Source: Oenanthe sinensis (lineage: Eukaryota; Streptophyta; Magnoliopsida; Apiales; Apiaceae). Taken from it: a DNA stretch of 64,000 nucleotides. Below are positions 44,015 through 55,521 of the stretch, in pieces; within the stretch, counting starts at the first letter, position 1; every line of letters begins with the position of its first letter. The position numbers and the translations under genes were made by a program. The stretch spans positions 7,213,501 through 7,277,500 of the forward strand of contig CM053795.1 of assembly GCA_028671895.1 (NCBI GenBank), written 5' to 3'. The notes under the pieces were generated by a model. It did no database searches. It worked only from the letters and a program-made list of their open reading frames with translations, and was not told the DNA's origin.

Positions 44015-47000
44015 TCAGCAAGCTGTAGACCTGCAAGCATATTTTTGTTGATTATTTTGGCATCGTATGCGACACAGTTTTGCTTTATCTCTCAGATGTT
44101 GGAATGCCTTCATTGTTTCTGCATCAAAACCCCCAGCAAACTGCCCAGTCCAGGATCAAATTATAATAGTTTATAACAAGACTTGCAAGCACCAACCTTA
44201 AATATGAATGTTCAAAATGAAAATTATACCTGATGTACCCGGAAAGCAAACCTTACTCCTCCAACTATCAATTCTTCTTCTTCAGAGCCACCACCTACCA
44301 TTTCAAGCTCTGCCAAAACTCTTTTCATGTAGTTTGTCGCTAATTTTACAGATGCTAGCTTAATCTGATCAAGATCATAGAAACATTAGTTATACGAAGT
44401 TCATGATTTGCTTGAACTTGTCTATTGAGGTCAACCTTACAAATATCTTAGAAACACAAGCACATGGTTTAGATCAATAGTGCCATGGGCATGGAAACAT
44501 AATCTTGTATTTTTAAAGATTGGGTCCAAAAGGATTGGATATTTTAGATGCAATAATATTACTTCTTGCATGCTAAAATCATAAATAACTACACCGACAG
44601 AATTAATGTATAAGGATCTTGTTTGGCCTAGAATATCTAATTTTGTTTATAAATGAAATAAAAAACAGGTGAGATAGTAAGATCTAACCACTTGGTTTTT
44701 TAGTAAAGGACCCATAACCACCACACGCTAATACTCTTTTTGAGAATACTTAAACAAAGGGAACAAAGCAAGAAACTTCATTTTCTTGGGAAAAGCCGAT
44801 CTGTTCTACTTTTCATTCTTCAAAGTGTAAATGAAACAACTTTAAGTTTTATTTAATCGGTAATATGAGCATGATACTTGAAGTCTAGTAGTCAATTTTA
44901 GGGTAGAGCATTCGGTCGGTTCGGTCCAGAACCGGACCGAACCGAAAGAACCGAAAACCGAATAAGATTTTTTTCTGGAACCGAACCGGACCGAACCGAA
45001 ATATTTCGGTTATTTCGGTTCGGTCCTAGAAAACCGAAATTTCAAAAACCTGTTTTCTGCACTTTTTCTTTAAGTTGTTATAACTTATAAATACCAAAAA
45101 AATCTGCATCCAATTCCAATCCATAATTTGATAGTTGAATCCATTCATCAACACAATTACACAAATACACAAATTACACAATCACACAAATAGTAAAATA
45201 CACAATCACGCTCTGATATACATCATATACTGTCTATAAGTTATAAGATATATTATATAATATTTATATAAAGTATTTAAGTATATAACTTATAAAATAT
45301 ATAAAAAAAATAATATATATATATATATTTCGGTCTATTCGGTCCGGACCGAATTTTTTTAAAAAAAACCGGACCGAACCGATCTTTATTTCGGTCTATT
45401 CGGTCCGGACCGAATAGACCGAATTTTTAAAAAATCAGGACCGGACCGGACCGAATTTACACGGTTCGGTTTGGTTTTTCGGTTCTGGTTCGGTTTTACT
45501 CAGCCCTAGTCAATTTATTGGAATGTAGGAATGGTCAACTAGAGAACCTGATCCTCTATTTACTCAATAGACAAACAAAAATAGTACAGTACTAACAAAG
45601 CAAGCATACCCCTGTTTGTAAAGCTTGGGAATTCTGAGTTCTGAATATGTGCACTGTACATGCAGGTATGGCCAGAGTAAATGAGACCATAATTATCCGT
45701 CCCTTTGGCATCTAGTTACCATTAACTAATTCAGATATTTTGGATGCCGTTTCTTTGAAATCTTTTTTGTCCAAAAATTTATCGAGTTGCCTTTCGAGCT
45801 TAAAACTACCTAGTAAAATAGTTACCACGAGAGAATTTTGAAGAGAGCTTCTCCCTCAACTCCAATTTGCTGGACTCAGCTCTATCTATAAGTTAACTGA
45901 AGGATGAACTCGCCAAGTGCACCTAACAATCTCTTCCGTATTCTATGATATGACACCCAAACTAGTGGCTGCCTTTGCAAGTACAGACTATGATCAGTCA
46001 CATTACATGCAACTATATGATTTGAAGAAAAATACATTAATTGTAATATGATTACTTTACTCTAGCAGAATTGGTAACAACATGAATTAAGCTAAGAAAG
46101 TATGGATTATATCTGAGCTTGTTTAAATTAACAGAACTTAATGGAAGTATCATTTACCTGACTTGTAAATCCAGACTCTAGCATCCAATCTATTGGAATT
46201 TGGAACCCTTGATATCGTGGGCCAGCCAGTTCCCTAGTGTGCGAGAGATTGTAAGCTCCGTTCTCTAGTCTGTGCAGTCACAGATATGTACTCATTCAGC
46301 ATGCAATTATCTCTCTTAACATGTAATTGTATTAAAATTTATGCAAACACAAAGCTAAGGTGTTGGCTTACTTATCAAACAAGCCTTGCATTTTTTTGAG
46401 AGCAGGGATAAAAGGCAATTGGGGATCGTCTCTGAAAGATGATGCCTCAGATACCAGCTTTTTGACATCACAGTATCCAAATACTGCTTCTCTTAATGTA
46501 TCGGCTTTTTTCTCTGGCCACTGGAAGTGTTTAAGCACTGCTCTCTCATCAACCTAAAATCAAGAAGTGATTCAAATTTATAATGTTAAGACACTGTGCT
46601 GTAGAACGACATATTTAGACAACTTATGATTGTGGTAAATGAATCTTTTTTTTACCAGAGAGGACAGCTCATCATCAAGCCATTTAACAAAAGCAACAGC
46701 ATCGTGAATATTTGTAAATTTAGCATCCTCAACTTCTTTGATCAAGAACCTAATAAACTCACCTTTCATTTCTACATCTGATTTAATCTGAAATAAATAC
46801 AAACAACAACAATATATCATAAAGTCAGTGAGAAAAACAAAAAGTTACTCAATATTTCCCAATTATCACAGATGCAGCCCATATTACATATCCAGCAAAA
46901 AGAGACATAAATTTGAACAAATTACCCTCAAACCAAGAACATAATCAGTCCAAGTAAATGCTACAATTTCTAAAATCTAAGAATACTAGGTTCAGTCAAT

Positions 47001-48098
47001 TATACTGACGAAGAAATTCAAATTTTGAAGTTAATCGAGAAAAACAAGACATAAGATGGTACTTACTGCAAGCAAATAGGCTGAGCGGTTCTCAATCTCG
47101 CCAATCATATTCCGTGCATTGGCAATCCCTGGCAACACATCAGTCGCTCCTCCCCCACCAGAATCTCGCCTTGAATCACTTCGCATTAGAGACTGGTAAA
47201 ACTCCACAACCTCTGGCACTCTCCTCACCTTCCCCGCCCCAGCCAAAAACCCCTTTGGTGGTGGAGGAGGAGGCTGAGGAGCCATCTTCAATAATGACGG
47301 AGCTGAAACTAATGATGATATACAATCCAAAGCATTAGAACATGTAACATTAGGTCTTGGTGGAGGTCTTGGAATCCTAGGCACACGAGATTCAGCTGAC
47401 ACAACAAATTCAACACTTTCTTCTGAACAACTAGGCAACTGAACTTCGGATTCTATCGCTTTTTCTTCACATATTGGTTGCTCTAAATAATCCAACTTTT
47501 CGAGAACATTTCCATTTTTCTTAATATTAGGCTTATAAAAAACATCAATCGAATCCTGAAATCTCTGTGATTTCGATACTTCTTGATTATTTTTCCTATG
47601 ATCCACCTTTGTCATTCGACTCAACTCCAAGACCTTACCCTCCAATGCCTTAACTCTTTCCCCGTTTTCCCTATTTTGTTCAAATAATTTACAATGCAAC
47701 ATTTCAACTTCTTGTCTCAACCTCTCATTTTCGCTTCCTAAACAAGCAACCATTGTTTCTGATCGTTTAATCACACAATCTTTTTCGACAATTTTATTTT
47801 CAAGCCCAGAGACAAGGGAGGCTGAGGAGTCTTTAAATTTCTGTAGCTCAAGAAGCTTTGTTTTAAGAAGGGACTCTCTCTGGCGCATTTCTTCTAGTTG
47901 GTGGAGAAGCTCCGGTACTTGAGGTGGACATGGCTGGACTTGTGCGGAGGAGCGTGGGAAATAAACACCGAATGAGCGTGAAGGTCCCTTATGGATCAGC
48001 TTAGTTGAGGTTGGAGAAGACGATGATTGTTGTCTTGGCGCGGTTGGTTTAGGATTAGCAGATGTTCTCTGAAGTCCCGTTACCTTTCCTGTAACCAT
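44015..48098 (-). CDS. IPGA1: IPGA1/CHUP1-like coiled-coil, proline-rich protein
   Basis: Six exons in phase (47067-48098, 46656-46787, 46372-46553, 46158-46269, 44230-44364, 44015-44140) give 572 residues. The N-terminus (MVTGKVTGLQ...SFGVYFPRSSAQVQP) is followed by a coiled coil (about 64-160), proline-rich motifs (PRIPRPPPRPN at about 240 and PQPPPPPPKGF at about 274), and the conserved CHUP1-type C-terminal domain (VVEFYQSLMRSDSRRDS, DAVAFVKWLDDELSSLVDER, VLKHFQWPEKKADTLREAVF, LAGPRYQGFQIPIDWMLESG, AFQHLRDKAK). It lacks the long N-terminal anchor region of CHUP1 and resembles Arabidopsis At4g18570 (IPGA1), a microtubule-associated regulator of anisotropic petal and cell growth. Assigning IPGA1 rather than a close paralogue is from memory. 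The 1.8-kb intron at 44365-46157 carries a hAT-type MITE. Confidence 0.85.
44899..45508. mobile_element. hAT-type MITE with exact 8-bp target duplication in an IPGA1-like intron
   Basis: The element starts TAGGGTAGAGCATTCGG and ends AACCGAAC...TACTCAGCCCTA in inverted orientation. GTCAATTT flanks both sides exactly (44891-44898 and 45509-45516), the 8-bp duplication expected of hAT elements. Both ends consist of arrays of CCGAACCGGA / TTCGGTCCGG-like units that fold on each other. No transposase frame is present, so it is non-autonomous. Confidence 0.88.
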
Positions 48099-48860
48099 TT
48101 TTTATAAAGGCTTGTTCATCTAAAAATAAAACTTAAGATTACAATTATACAGGTGCCTTGAAGTCTAAGATACTTGTAGTTGGTGATGTATGAATAAAGA
48201 AATAGACTACGGCGCCATGAACATGCATGAATATATCACCGCCAAGATTTGAAGCACAGCTGTATCTCACGCTCTTCTTCCTTTAAAATGAGGTAGCTGT
48301 TGGTTTAAATCTTTATGACAATATAGGTTGGTCAAATACTTGTATTGACTATTATTGTAAGGCTCCTGTGCTGCAATAAGTTTTTTAATCGAAGGCACAA
48401 GGAAATAGCTAAACTGGTTCAAAACTTATGAAGTTAAATCTCAACAGACGAATGAATCTAGGATTAAAAAAAAATTATGCATTTATCGAGTTAATTTTTT
48501 ATCAAGATGAAAATTATTGATTAGGAATATATAAAAAAAACCTATTCATTTGACAAGATTTTGGTACAACCAGTTATCAACTTAACAACGCAGATGGTAT
48601 ATATAATCACCTTGGATTGGATCTACATTCTCGTCACTCGTTGCCAAATTAGTCAGTGACTTCACACTGCAGTCATTAGTCTTATATGTGGGGGATATTT
48701 AAACGAATTGTGTAATATTCTGGCTAGGGATTGAAATTATAGACATTTCAACATCATTTCTAAAATTTGGTGTAATTGTTCATGACAATGCAGGACTTGG
48801 AAGTTCCCAGATAAGCATTGAGGCATCCAACATTAATTAGCAGTTACTAGTTACTACTAA
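48099..48860. other. Region between the IPGA1-like gene and GDSL copy 1
   Basis: No coding signal. The left part is the IPGA1-like promoter/5' UTR. From about 48280 to 48860 the sequence resembles the 3' flank of GDSL copy 2 (about 51320-51795), for example CATTCTCGTC and GGTGACTTCACA/AGTGACTTCACA phrases, so it belongs to the duplicated unit. Confidence 0.55.
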
Positions 48861-50299
48861 TTAAAAGCCTGAAACTGTACATAATGTCTTAAAGGGCGGA
48901 ACCGTGAATCCTCCTTTAAACAAACGTTCGAAGATGAACTTGTATGCAGCTTCCGTCAAGTGCAAACCGTCCCAGTTAACATACAAGGAAGGATTCTCAC
49001 AAACAGTTGATGGCGGTTTCCCACACTCCACAGAGGAGTTGTAATGATATGGTCCATTCCCTCCACAACATGCTCCTAGTGCTCCATTACTAAATCCTGT
49101 CAACAACAAAATATTTTACTTATTAATTTCAGTTATCGGGAGTTATCAGTAATGTGATCATGTGTATGTGTATAGAACTTGTACCATATTTGATTGGATT
49201 GAGATACAAGGGCATCGCAGCATTGTAATAATCCGCGTAGATAATTTTGGCATAGGGATGAAGTTCTTGAATTCGATTTAATTCGGTCTGGAGCATTTTA
49301 TTATGGTACTCAGAAAACTTGTTTAACCAAATAAGGCAGCCAGTGTTTGGGTCATAGTCTTGCTTAGATGAATTAGACATGAACTGCGTTAAATAAGCTG
49401 CTGAGCATCCAATTGGTAAGTTTCCTGGGACTACTATTGACCTAGCCCCCAATTCTACTAGTTCCTGCATGCAAATATGCAATATTACACGGATTACACA
49501 CATTAACACAATACTTCTGTAGAAATGTACATTTTGCTTAGAAGCTGATACTTACAGTAACAGCAGAAGCAATCCGGCCAACAACAGGCGATACAAATGT
49601 TTGCACTATCTCTTTGCTTATTCCAGCAAGGAAAGCATGGTTGTAATCGTTGCCTCCAATTTCTCCGACAAGCACTACACTTCTTTTGTATAGTTTATCA
49701 CAATCTGCGGCACATCAATTGCTTTTTTAAGTAGTAAATAATTGAGAATAGGACAATTATATTTAACAAATTAATTGTGCAGTTCATCATGCAGTAATGG
49801 ACACAATTATTTTTAGGGGATCTTAAGTTAAACAATATATAACAATATGCATGTTCCCACTAATAAGGAGTTTAGACGTCTAGTTCTTTTCTAATAATGT
49901 AAATTGTGATCATCAACCCCCTTAATATTAAAAATAGCATACATGCATGCTTTGTGATACATGTTTAGAAAACAATGTATTTTACCTGAAACTGTTTGGC
50001 AGAGAGACGGCAACAGTTGCTTAAACCAACTCATTTGAGTCCCTAAAGATATATTCTTTACCATAATATTAACGCCTCTTTGTTCAAAAAATTTCTTATC
50101 CATGGCCGTTGCTCCTGCCACTGCAAAATTCACTCCAGACGAAAAATTTGCAGAGCTCCTGTTATTCTTGCTGCCTATATAGGGTGGTACCAATGGAATT
50201 CCAAGATACTGAGCTGCACACATTCATATATATATAATTGGATTATCCAATTCATGTATTATCCTCTTACATACATATCATTAACGTGTTAAGAACCAA

Positions 50300-50335
<36 letters not shown>

Positions 50336-50931
50336 TTACGAATACAACATACACAAATGATATATAATCATATATTAATATTTATAACAAAACCTAACAG
50401 CAAAACTACACACTTTATACAAATTGAAGCATACACATTACTTAATTATCATCTAAACACAAAATTTCCGGGTGACAGTACTCTAATTGTGCAATAACAA
50501 AAGAAGTAAACAGTTTAGCTAACAATATTCGTATATTGATTCACGGTTATATATTAATTAATTAATTAATTAATTATATGCATGAGAATATAAATAACGA
50601 AGGTACCTACATACCAAGGAAGTCAATGATGAGGCGACCATCGGATAATCGACCAGTGGGGGTACGAAAGTAAGTTTCTCCATAGGGGGGGTAATGCAAA
50701 ATGGAGAGGATTGTTTGAAGTGGAGAGATGCAGAAGATTTCCTGTGTCGGCCAGTGAGTCACCAAAGCTTATAATTGAGTTCAAACGCTCGCATGATGAT
50801 GATGATGATGATGCAAGTACTGTAACTTTTTTGTTTAGAGATGATGATACTATCAAGAGGATATGAAAGATAATTAGTAGACTACTTGCGTTTAAGCCAC
50901 GGGAAGAAGAAGAAAAAGAAGCCATGGCCAT
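48861..50931 (-). pseudogene. GDSL esterase/lipase, tandem copy 1, with a one-base frameshift in exon 1
   Basis: The exons 50615-50931, 49986-50213, 49556-49704, 49185-49464 and 48861-49096 match copy 2 in number and phase. Together they total 1210 nt, one base too many. The extra base is in a run of seven G (50685-50691; C on the coding strand) after LHFALPP: the frame goes to LWRNLL and stops at about 50623, while the shifted frame continues YGETYFRTPTGR as in copy 2. Corrected length would be 402 residues. Otherwise the motifs are intact: signal peptide, block I ISFGDSLADTGN (Ser about 59), EIGGNDYN, and block V NWDGLHLTEAAYKF. The family hydrolyses acyl or acetyl esters and is usually secreted. 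It could be a recent pseudogene or a homopolymer sequencing error. Confidence 0.85.
50301..50331. repeat. (TA)n microsatellite in GDSL copy 1 intron 1
   Basis: About 15 uninterrupted TA units lie in the intron between exons 1 and 2. A shorter TTAA run (near 50555-50575) lies in the same intron. Confidence 0.9.
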
Positions 50932-50973
50932 GGAAATGAATTAGTGAATGGGATCATGTAATTAATGGGATTG

Positions 50974-50986
50974 CTATATATTTATA
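50974..50986 (-). promoter_or_regulatory. TATA box candidate for GDSL copy 1
   Basis: On the minus strand the sequence reads TATAAATATATAG about 45 bases before the ATG at 50931. The close spacing implies a very short 5' UTR. Confidence 0.5.
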
Positions 50987-51175
50987 GAGATAATAGGTTG
51001 TTGAATATTTAAAAAACATATATTATGGATACTAATTATGTATCTTTTTTTCCTCTGGAGCCAATATTGTATTCCGTATCTTACCATGCATGTGTATGTA
51101 CTTCATGTCCTCCTAACTCTGATCAATACTACTAGTGTCCAGGGCTACCAGAAATGAAACGTAACTTATCTCTAC

Positions 51176-51177
<2 letters not shown>

Positions 51178-51229
<52 letters not shown>
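51178..51229. repeat. Long (TA)n microsatellite
   Basis: About 26 uninterrupted TA units in the intergenic region between the two GDSL genes. Confidence 0.95.
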
Positions 51230-51232
<3 letters not shown>

Positions 51233-51795
51233 CTTAGGATCAAATATCTCTATATAATATATATATTCTAATCTCTACAATATCGTAATATATCTTAGGA
51301 GAGAAATATCTTGTTATTCTTTCTTTAAATTGAGGTGGATGTTATGACAATAATAATTATAAGGCTGCAATGCTGTAATAAGTTCTGCAATAGAGGGCAG
51401 AGGAAATAGCACAACTGCTTAATTTTTTTAGCACATTCGGTACAAAATACAAATTAAGTACGATTTTTCATTTCTTAAAATATTCAAAGCTAATTCAATT
51501 TACAATGCGGATGCTATAATTAGCTTATATAATTGGATCGACATTCTCGTCTCATAACCAAATTGTTGGTGACTTCACAAAGTCACAAGTCTTGTAGGAG
51601 TGCCTAATTAGCGGAATATATTGAGTAAGATTCTGCTGGATTTCTAGAATAGAATGTTATTGTTCATGACACTACAGTACTTGGATGAACTGATGCGTCC
51701 AAATGATGATTTTCACAGCCAACTGGGGAGCTGACGTGGTTATTTGTTAATGCAATGAGTAACACGCTTGAAGCATACGCAGTTACTAATCAAAA

Positions 51796-54061
51796 TTATG
51801 AAACTGTACATAATGTCTTAAAGGGTGGAACCGTGAATCGCCCTTTAAACAAACGTTTGAAGATGAACTTATATGCTGCTTCTGTCAAGTGTAAACCGTC
51901 CCAGTTAACATTCCAGGAAGGATTCTCGCAAACAGTTGATGGCGGAATCCCACACTCCACTGAAGAGTTTTGATGATATGGTCCATTCCCTCCACAACAT
52001 GCTCGTAGTGCTCCATTTCTAAATCCTGCCAACATCAACATATTTTACTTTTTAATTTCAACTATTGGGACTATACACCGCATGTACATAGAGAGTAATA
52101 TGATCATGTGTGTGTCTACACAACTTGTACCATATTTTATTGGTTTGACAAATAATGGCATCGCCGCATTGTAATAATCCGCGTAGATAATGTTAGCATG
52201 AGGATGAAGTTCTTGAATTCGATTCAATTCGGTCTGAAGTATTTTGTTATGGTACTCAGCAAACTTGTTTAACCAAATAAGGCAGCCAGTCTTTGGGTCA
52301 TAGTCTTGCTTGGATGAATTAGACATAAAATGTGTTAAATAAGCTGCTGAGCATCCAATTGGTAAGTTTCCTGGGACTACTAATGACCTTGCTCCTAATT
52401 GTACTAGTTCCTGCATGCAATACGCAGATATCACACATTCAGAAACACACACACATACAACTTTGAAAATGTGCATTGCTTGGATTCTGATACTTACAGT
52501 AACAGCGGAGGCAATCTGGCCAACAACAGTTGGTACAAATGTCTTTACGACGTCTTTGCCTATTCCAGCAAGCAAAGCATGGTTGTAATCGTTGCCTCCA
52601 ATTTCTCCTACGAGTACTACACTTCTTTTGTATAGTTTGTGACAATCTGCAGCACATCAATTGCGTTTACAAAATAATTAATCAGTAACTGGAGAACTAT
52701 AACAATTTAACTGTGCAGTATCATGTACAACCATATAAGTTTTCTATTCCATCAAAGATTAGATTAAAGATAACTCCTGTATAAGAAACTAATTATAGAC
52801 ATTAAAGAAGTCCTAAAGAACTTGGAGACAGAGCAATGACAAAGAAACTCCTAATTTTATAACTATATTGCTCCTGCTAGAGACTTGGTTGAAAAGATTA
52901 AAAATTAATGCCAAATTTTAAATTAAAATTTAGAAATTACGTCCTGGACAACTCGTGACTATACGATAGTATTATACTGATTCTCTTCCGTTGTATCAAG
53001 ACGATCTTTGTCACTGTGCAAATAAATTTAAAATGAACTTTTAATAGTATAATTTATATGTGCACATGCGTTCTGCATTAGTGATTTGAAATGAATAGGC
53101 AACCCATTATGCACGCCGGCCACTGTTACAGAGTAATGCCAACAATATATTCGTTTTTGTAACGAGTGTACCTAACAAAATGTTTCCACTAGCTAGGAAT
53201 TTCGACATCAAGGTCGTTTTCAATAATGTGTTATGTAAATTTAACAAGTAGCAAACATACATTTCTGTATATGTTATGTAAATTTCGACATCAAGGTCGT
53301 TTTCAATAATGTGTTATGTAAATAACTATGTATTAATGAGGCAAATCTATCTTACCTGAAACTGTGTGGCAGAGAGATGGCAACACCTTCTTAAACCAAT
53401 CCAATTGTGTCTCCAGAGATATATTCTTTACCACAATATGGACACCTTTTTGTTCAAAAGATTTCTTATTCATGGCCGTTGCTCCAGCCACTGCAAAATT
53501 TACTCCGGACGAAAAATTATTTGCAGACCTCCTCTTATTCTTGCTGCCTATATACGGCGGTATCAATGGAACTCCTAGATACTGAGCTGCATATACAGAT
53601 ACATGTCACTTAAGTTGTGTACATGGACCATAATGTCACAGTCCGTGACGGAATTAGAAATAGAATTTAAGTGACGAAACTTGTAACAAAAATTCTAAAA
53701 TGAATGTAACATCTAATGTACATTAGCGGCTATATGTGCATTGGATGCATAATTATTAACAAAGATACATACCAAGGAAGTCAATGATGAGGCGACCATT
53801 GGAGCATCGACCGGTGGGAGTGTGAAAGTAAGTTTCTCCATAAGGTGGTAAAGCAAAATGGGGAGGTTTGTTTGAAGCTGATAGATGCAGCAGGTTTCCG
53901 GTGTCCGCCATTGAGTCACCAAAGCTTATTATTGAACTAAAACGTTTACATGATGATGCAAGTACTGTAACTTTTGTGTCTGAAGCTACTGAAATTGTTA
54001 CAAGGATAATCAAGATAAATGGACTACTTGAGTTGAAGCAAGTAGAAGAAGAAAAGGCCAT
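51796..54061 (-). CDS. GDSL esterase/lipase, tandem copy 2 (intact)
   Basis: Five exons in phase (53773-54061, 53356-53586, 52498-52646, 52131-52410, 51796-52025) give 392 residues, the usual size for plant GDSL lipases. A hydrophobic signal peptide (about 1-27, SSPFILIILVTISVAS) indicates secretion. SGNH blocks are all present: block I SFGDSMADTGN with Ser50, a Gly in the FAVAGATAM segment (block II), GGNDYN (block III Asn), and block V WDGLHLTEAAYKF with Asp359 and His362. It resembles the Arabidopsis At1g28600-type / acetylajmalan-esterase-type subgroup, whose members act on acetyl or sinapoyl esters, but the substrate cannot be read from sequence. It is a tandem duplicate of the frameshifted copy at 48861-50931 and the only one with a continuous frame. 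Confidence 0.92.
53198..53324. repeat. 83-bp tandem repeat in GDSL copy 2 intron 1-side
   Basis: AATTTCGACATCAAGGTCGT followed by TTTCAATAATGTGTTATGTA starts at 53198 and again at 53281, an offset of 83 bases; the second unit is partial. It lies in the intron between 52646 and 53356. Confidence 0.9.
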
Positions 54062-54100
54062 CAGTAGAATGAAGAGGGTGGGGGAATACGCTCTAATAAT

Positions 54101-54110
54101 TATTTATATA
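54101..54110 (-). promoter_or_regulatory. TATA box candidate for GDSL copy 2
   Basis: TATATAAATA on the minus strand lies about 40 bases before the ATG at 54061, matching the arrangement in copy 1. Confidence 0.55.
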
Positions 54111-55343
54111 AATACACGGGTCTGCCTAACAACAGCATGCTCATGTTGACCCTTTCGATCTATTTATTTTAGCCCAAAAATATTTTACATGTACTAAGAA
54201 TTATTTTCTTTATTGTTCTTTTAGTTGATATCCATGTCTTAGTATATTGAAACCCCCACAAAGTGATAAGCACAGTATCAACGTGGTCCTCATAAAAAAT
54301 ATTGGTGGTCATTCAAGATCTTTTGTGGTATAACTACGGTCACCAGTGGGGTATAAAATATTTAGTTTGCAATCCAAGAGATCCTCCGTTTAGTGTGTGC
54401 ATGTTTTGTAAACAACTGTCACTAGAAGCAGCTTAACCAGGATGTCAAAGGGGTGCTAACTGCCCTATGACATTACATTCTTGGGATGTGAGAAAAGGTA
54501 AGGTAAGAAAAAGGCTGAAAGGAATAGGAATTTAATCAAGGAAGCTGAATGGAATGGAAGATTTTTCTTTCTTCCTGGAGCTCCTCGATGCTCAAACGAT
54601 TAAACCAAGAGTTTCATCCTAACAGAAATTCCAACCGCAGCCTTGTGTAAAGCTCAACACCTCAACCATTTTTATTAAGAATACATAAATTATCACTTGA
54701 GACATGTTATCGCACCAGAAAAGTTTACATCACAGTCTTTAAAATAGTTGAAATTGTGTTTTAAGTAATTAGTACATGATGATGCATGTAAGTTTCTTAG
54801 AATTTTATACTAACATTTAAATATGTTGCAACTTTCGTTCAAAGAATTATCTCTAAATCCGATAACATTTTTTTTAGATTTATGAAGCTTTTTTACAAAT
54901 ACAAGGTGACAGATATCACAACTACCAATTGCAACCAATTCTACTGATGACGATGAATAGTACTAACTTATTGCATTAGAGAATTTCACCAAAATTAGTA
55001 TTGATAAATCAATTTTTGAATTTATAAAACGTATTATCATTGTGGAGGGAACCAATTTAGAAGGATTCTTTATAGCTATTTTTAATCTTGTTACGGAAAA
55101 ACCTCTCGTCAGCCAGACTCGAGTTGGTAGTTACCAAGAAAAAAGAAAACAAAGCATCCTAGTTTGTAAGTGATACCGAATATTAAAGTCCGTTCACAAA
55201 CTCCACTCTGCACTTAAATTACCGTGTGCCGTACTCGTGAATTCAGGATTCTTTAAAAGAAGATATCTCTACTAAGAAACTTAACAGCATGATCTACTCA
55301 CGTATTGAAGATCAATTATCACCACTGGATTCTTAAGAGTTAG

Positions 55344-55405
55344 TTTTAACTTAGTTTGAGATTATGGAAGGCTTTTTTAACTTAGTTTGAGATTATGGAA
55401 GGCTT
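55344..55405. repeat. 31-bp tandem repeat downstream of PDC
   Basis: AACTTAGTTTGAGATTATGG followed by AAGGCTT occurs twice in direct succession, offset by 31 bases. Confidence 0.9.
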
Positions 55406-55521
55406 ATACAAGCAGCAAACAACTCTGTAAGACTACATTTTAGTTCCTGTGCAAACAACATTAGAAGGCAAGATTCAGGATACTGACTTCTAGTCAGTCA
55501 TATAACATGGGATAGACAGTT

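Larger units (their letters stand above)
50932..51795. other. Region between the two GDSL copies
   Basis: Contains the promoter of copy 1 with a TATAAATATATAG-like box on the minus strand at 50974-50986, a long (TA)n run (51178-51229), and the 3' flank of copy 2, which is duplicated after copy 1. No coding signal. Confidence 0.6.
54062..55521. other. Intergenic DNA between GDSL copy 2 and pyruvate decarboxylase
   Basis: Contains the GDSL copy 2 promoter on the left and the PDC 3' flank on the right, with a 31-bp tandem repeat at 55344-55405 (TTAACTTAGTTTGAGATTAT core). No coding exon or RNA gene was seen. Confidence 0.5.
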
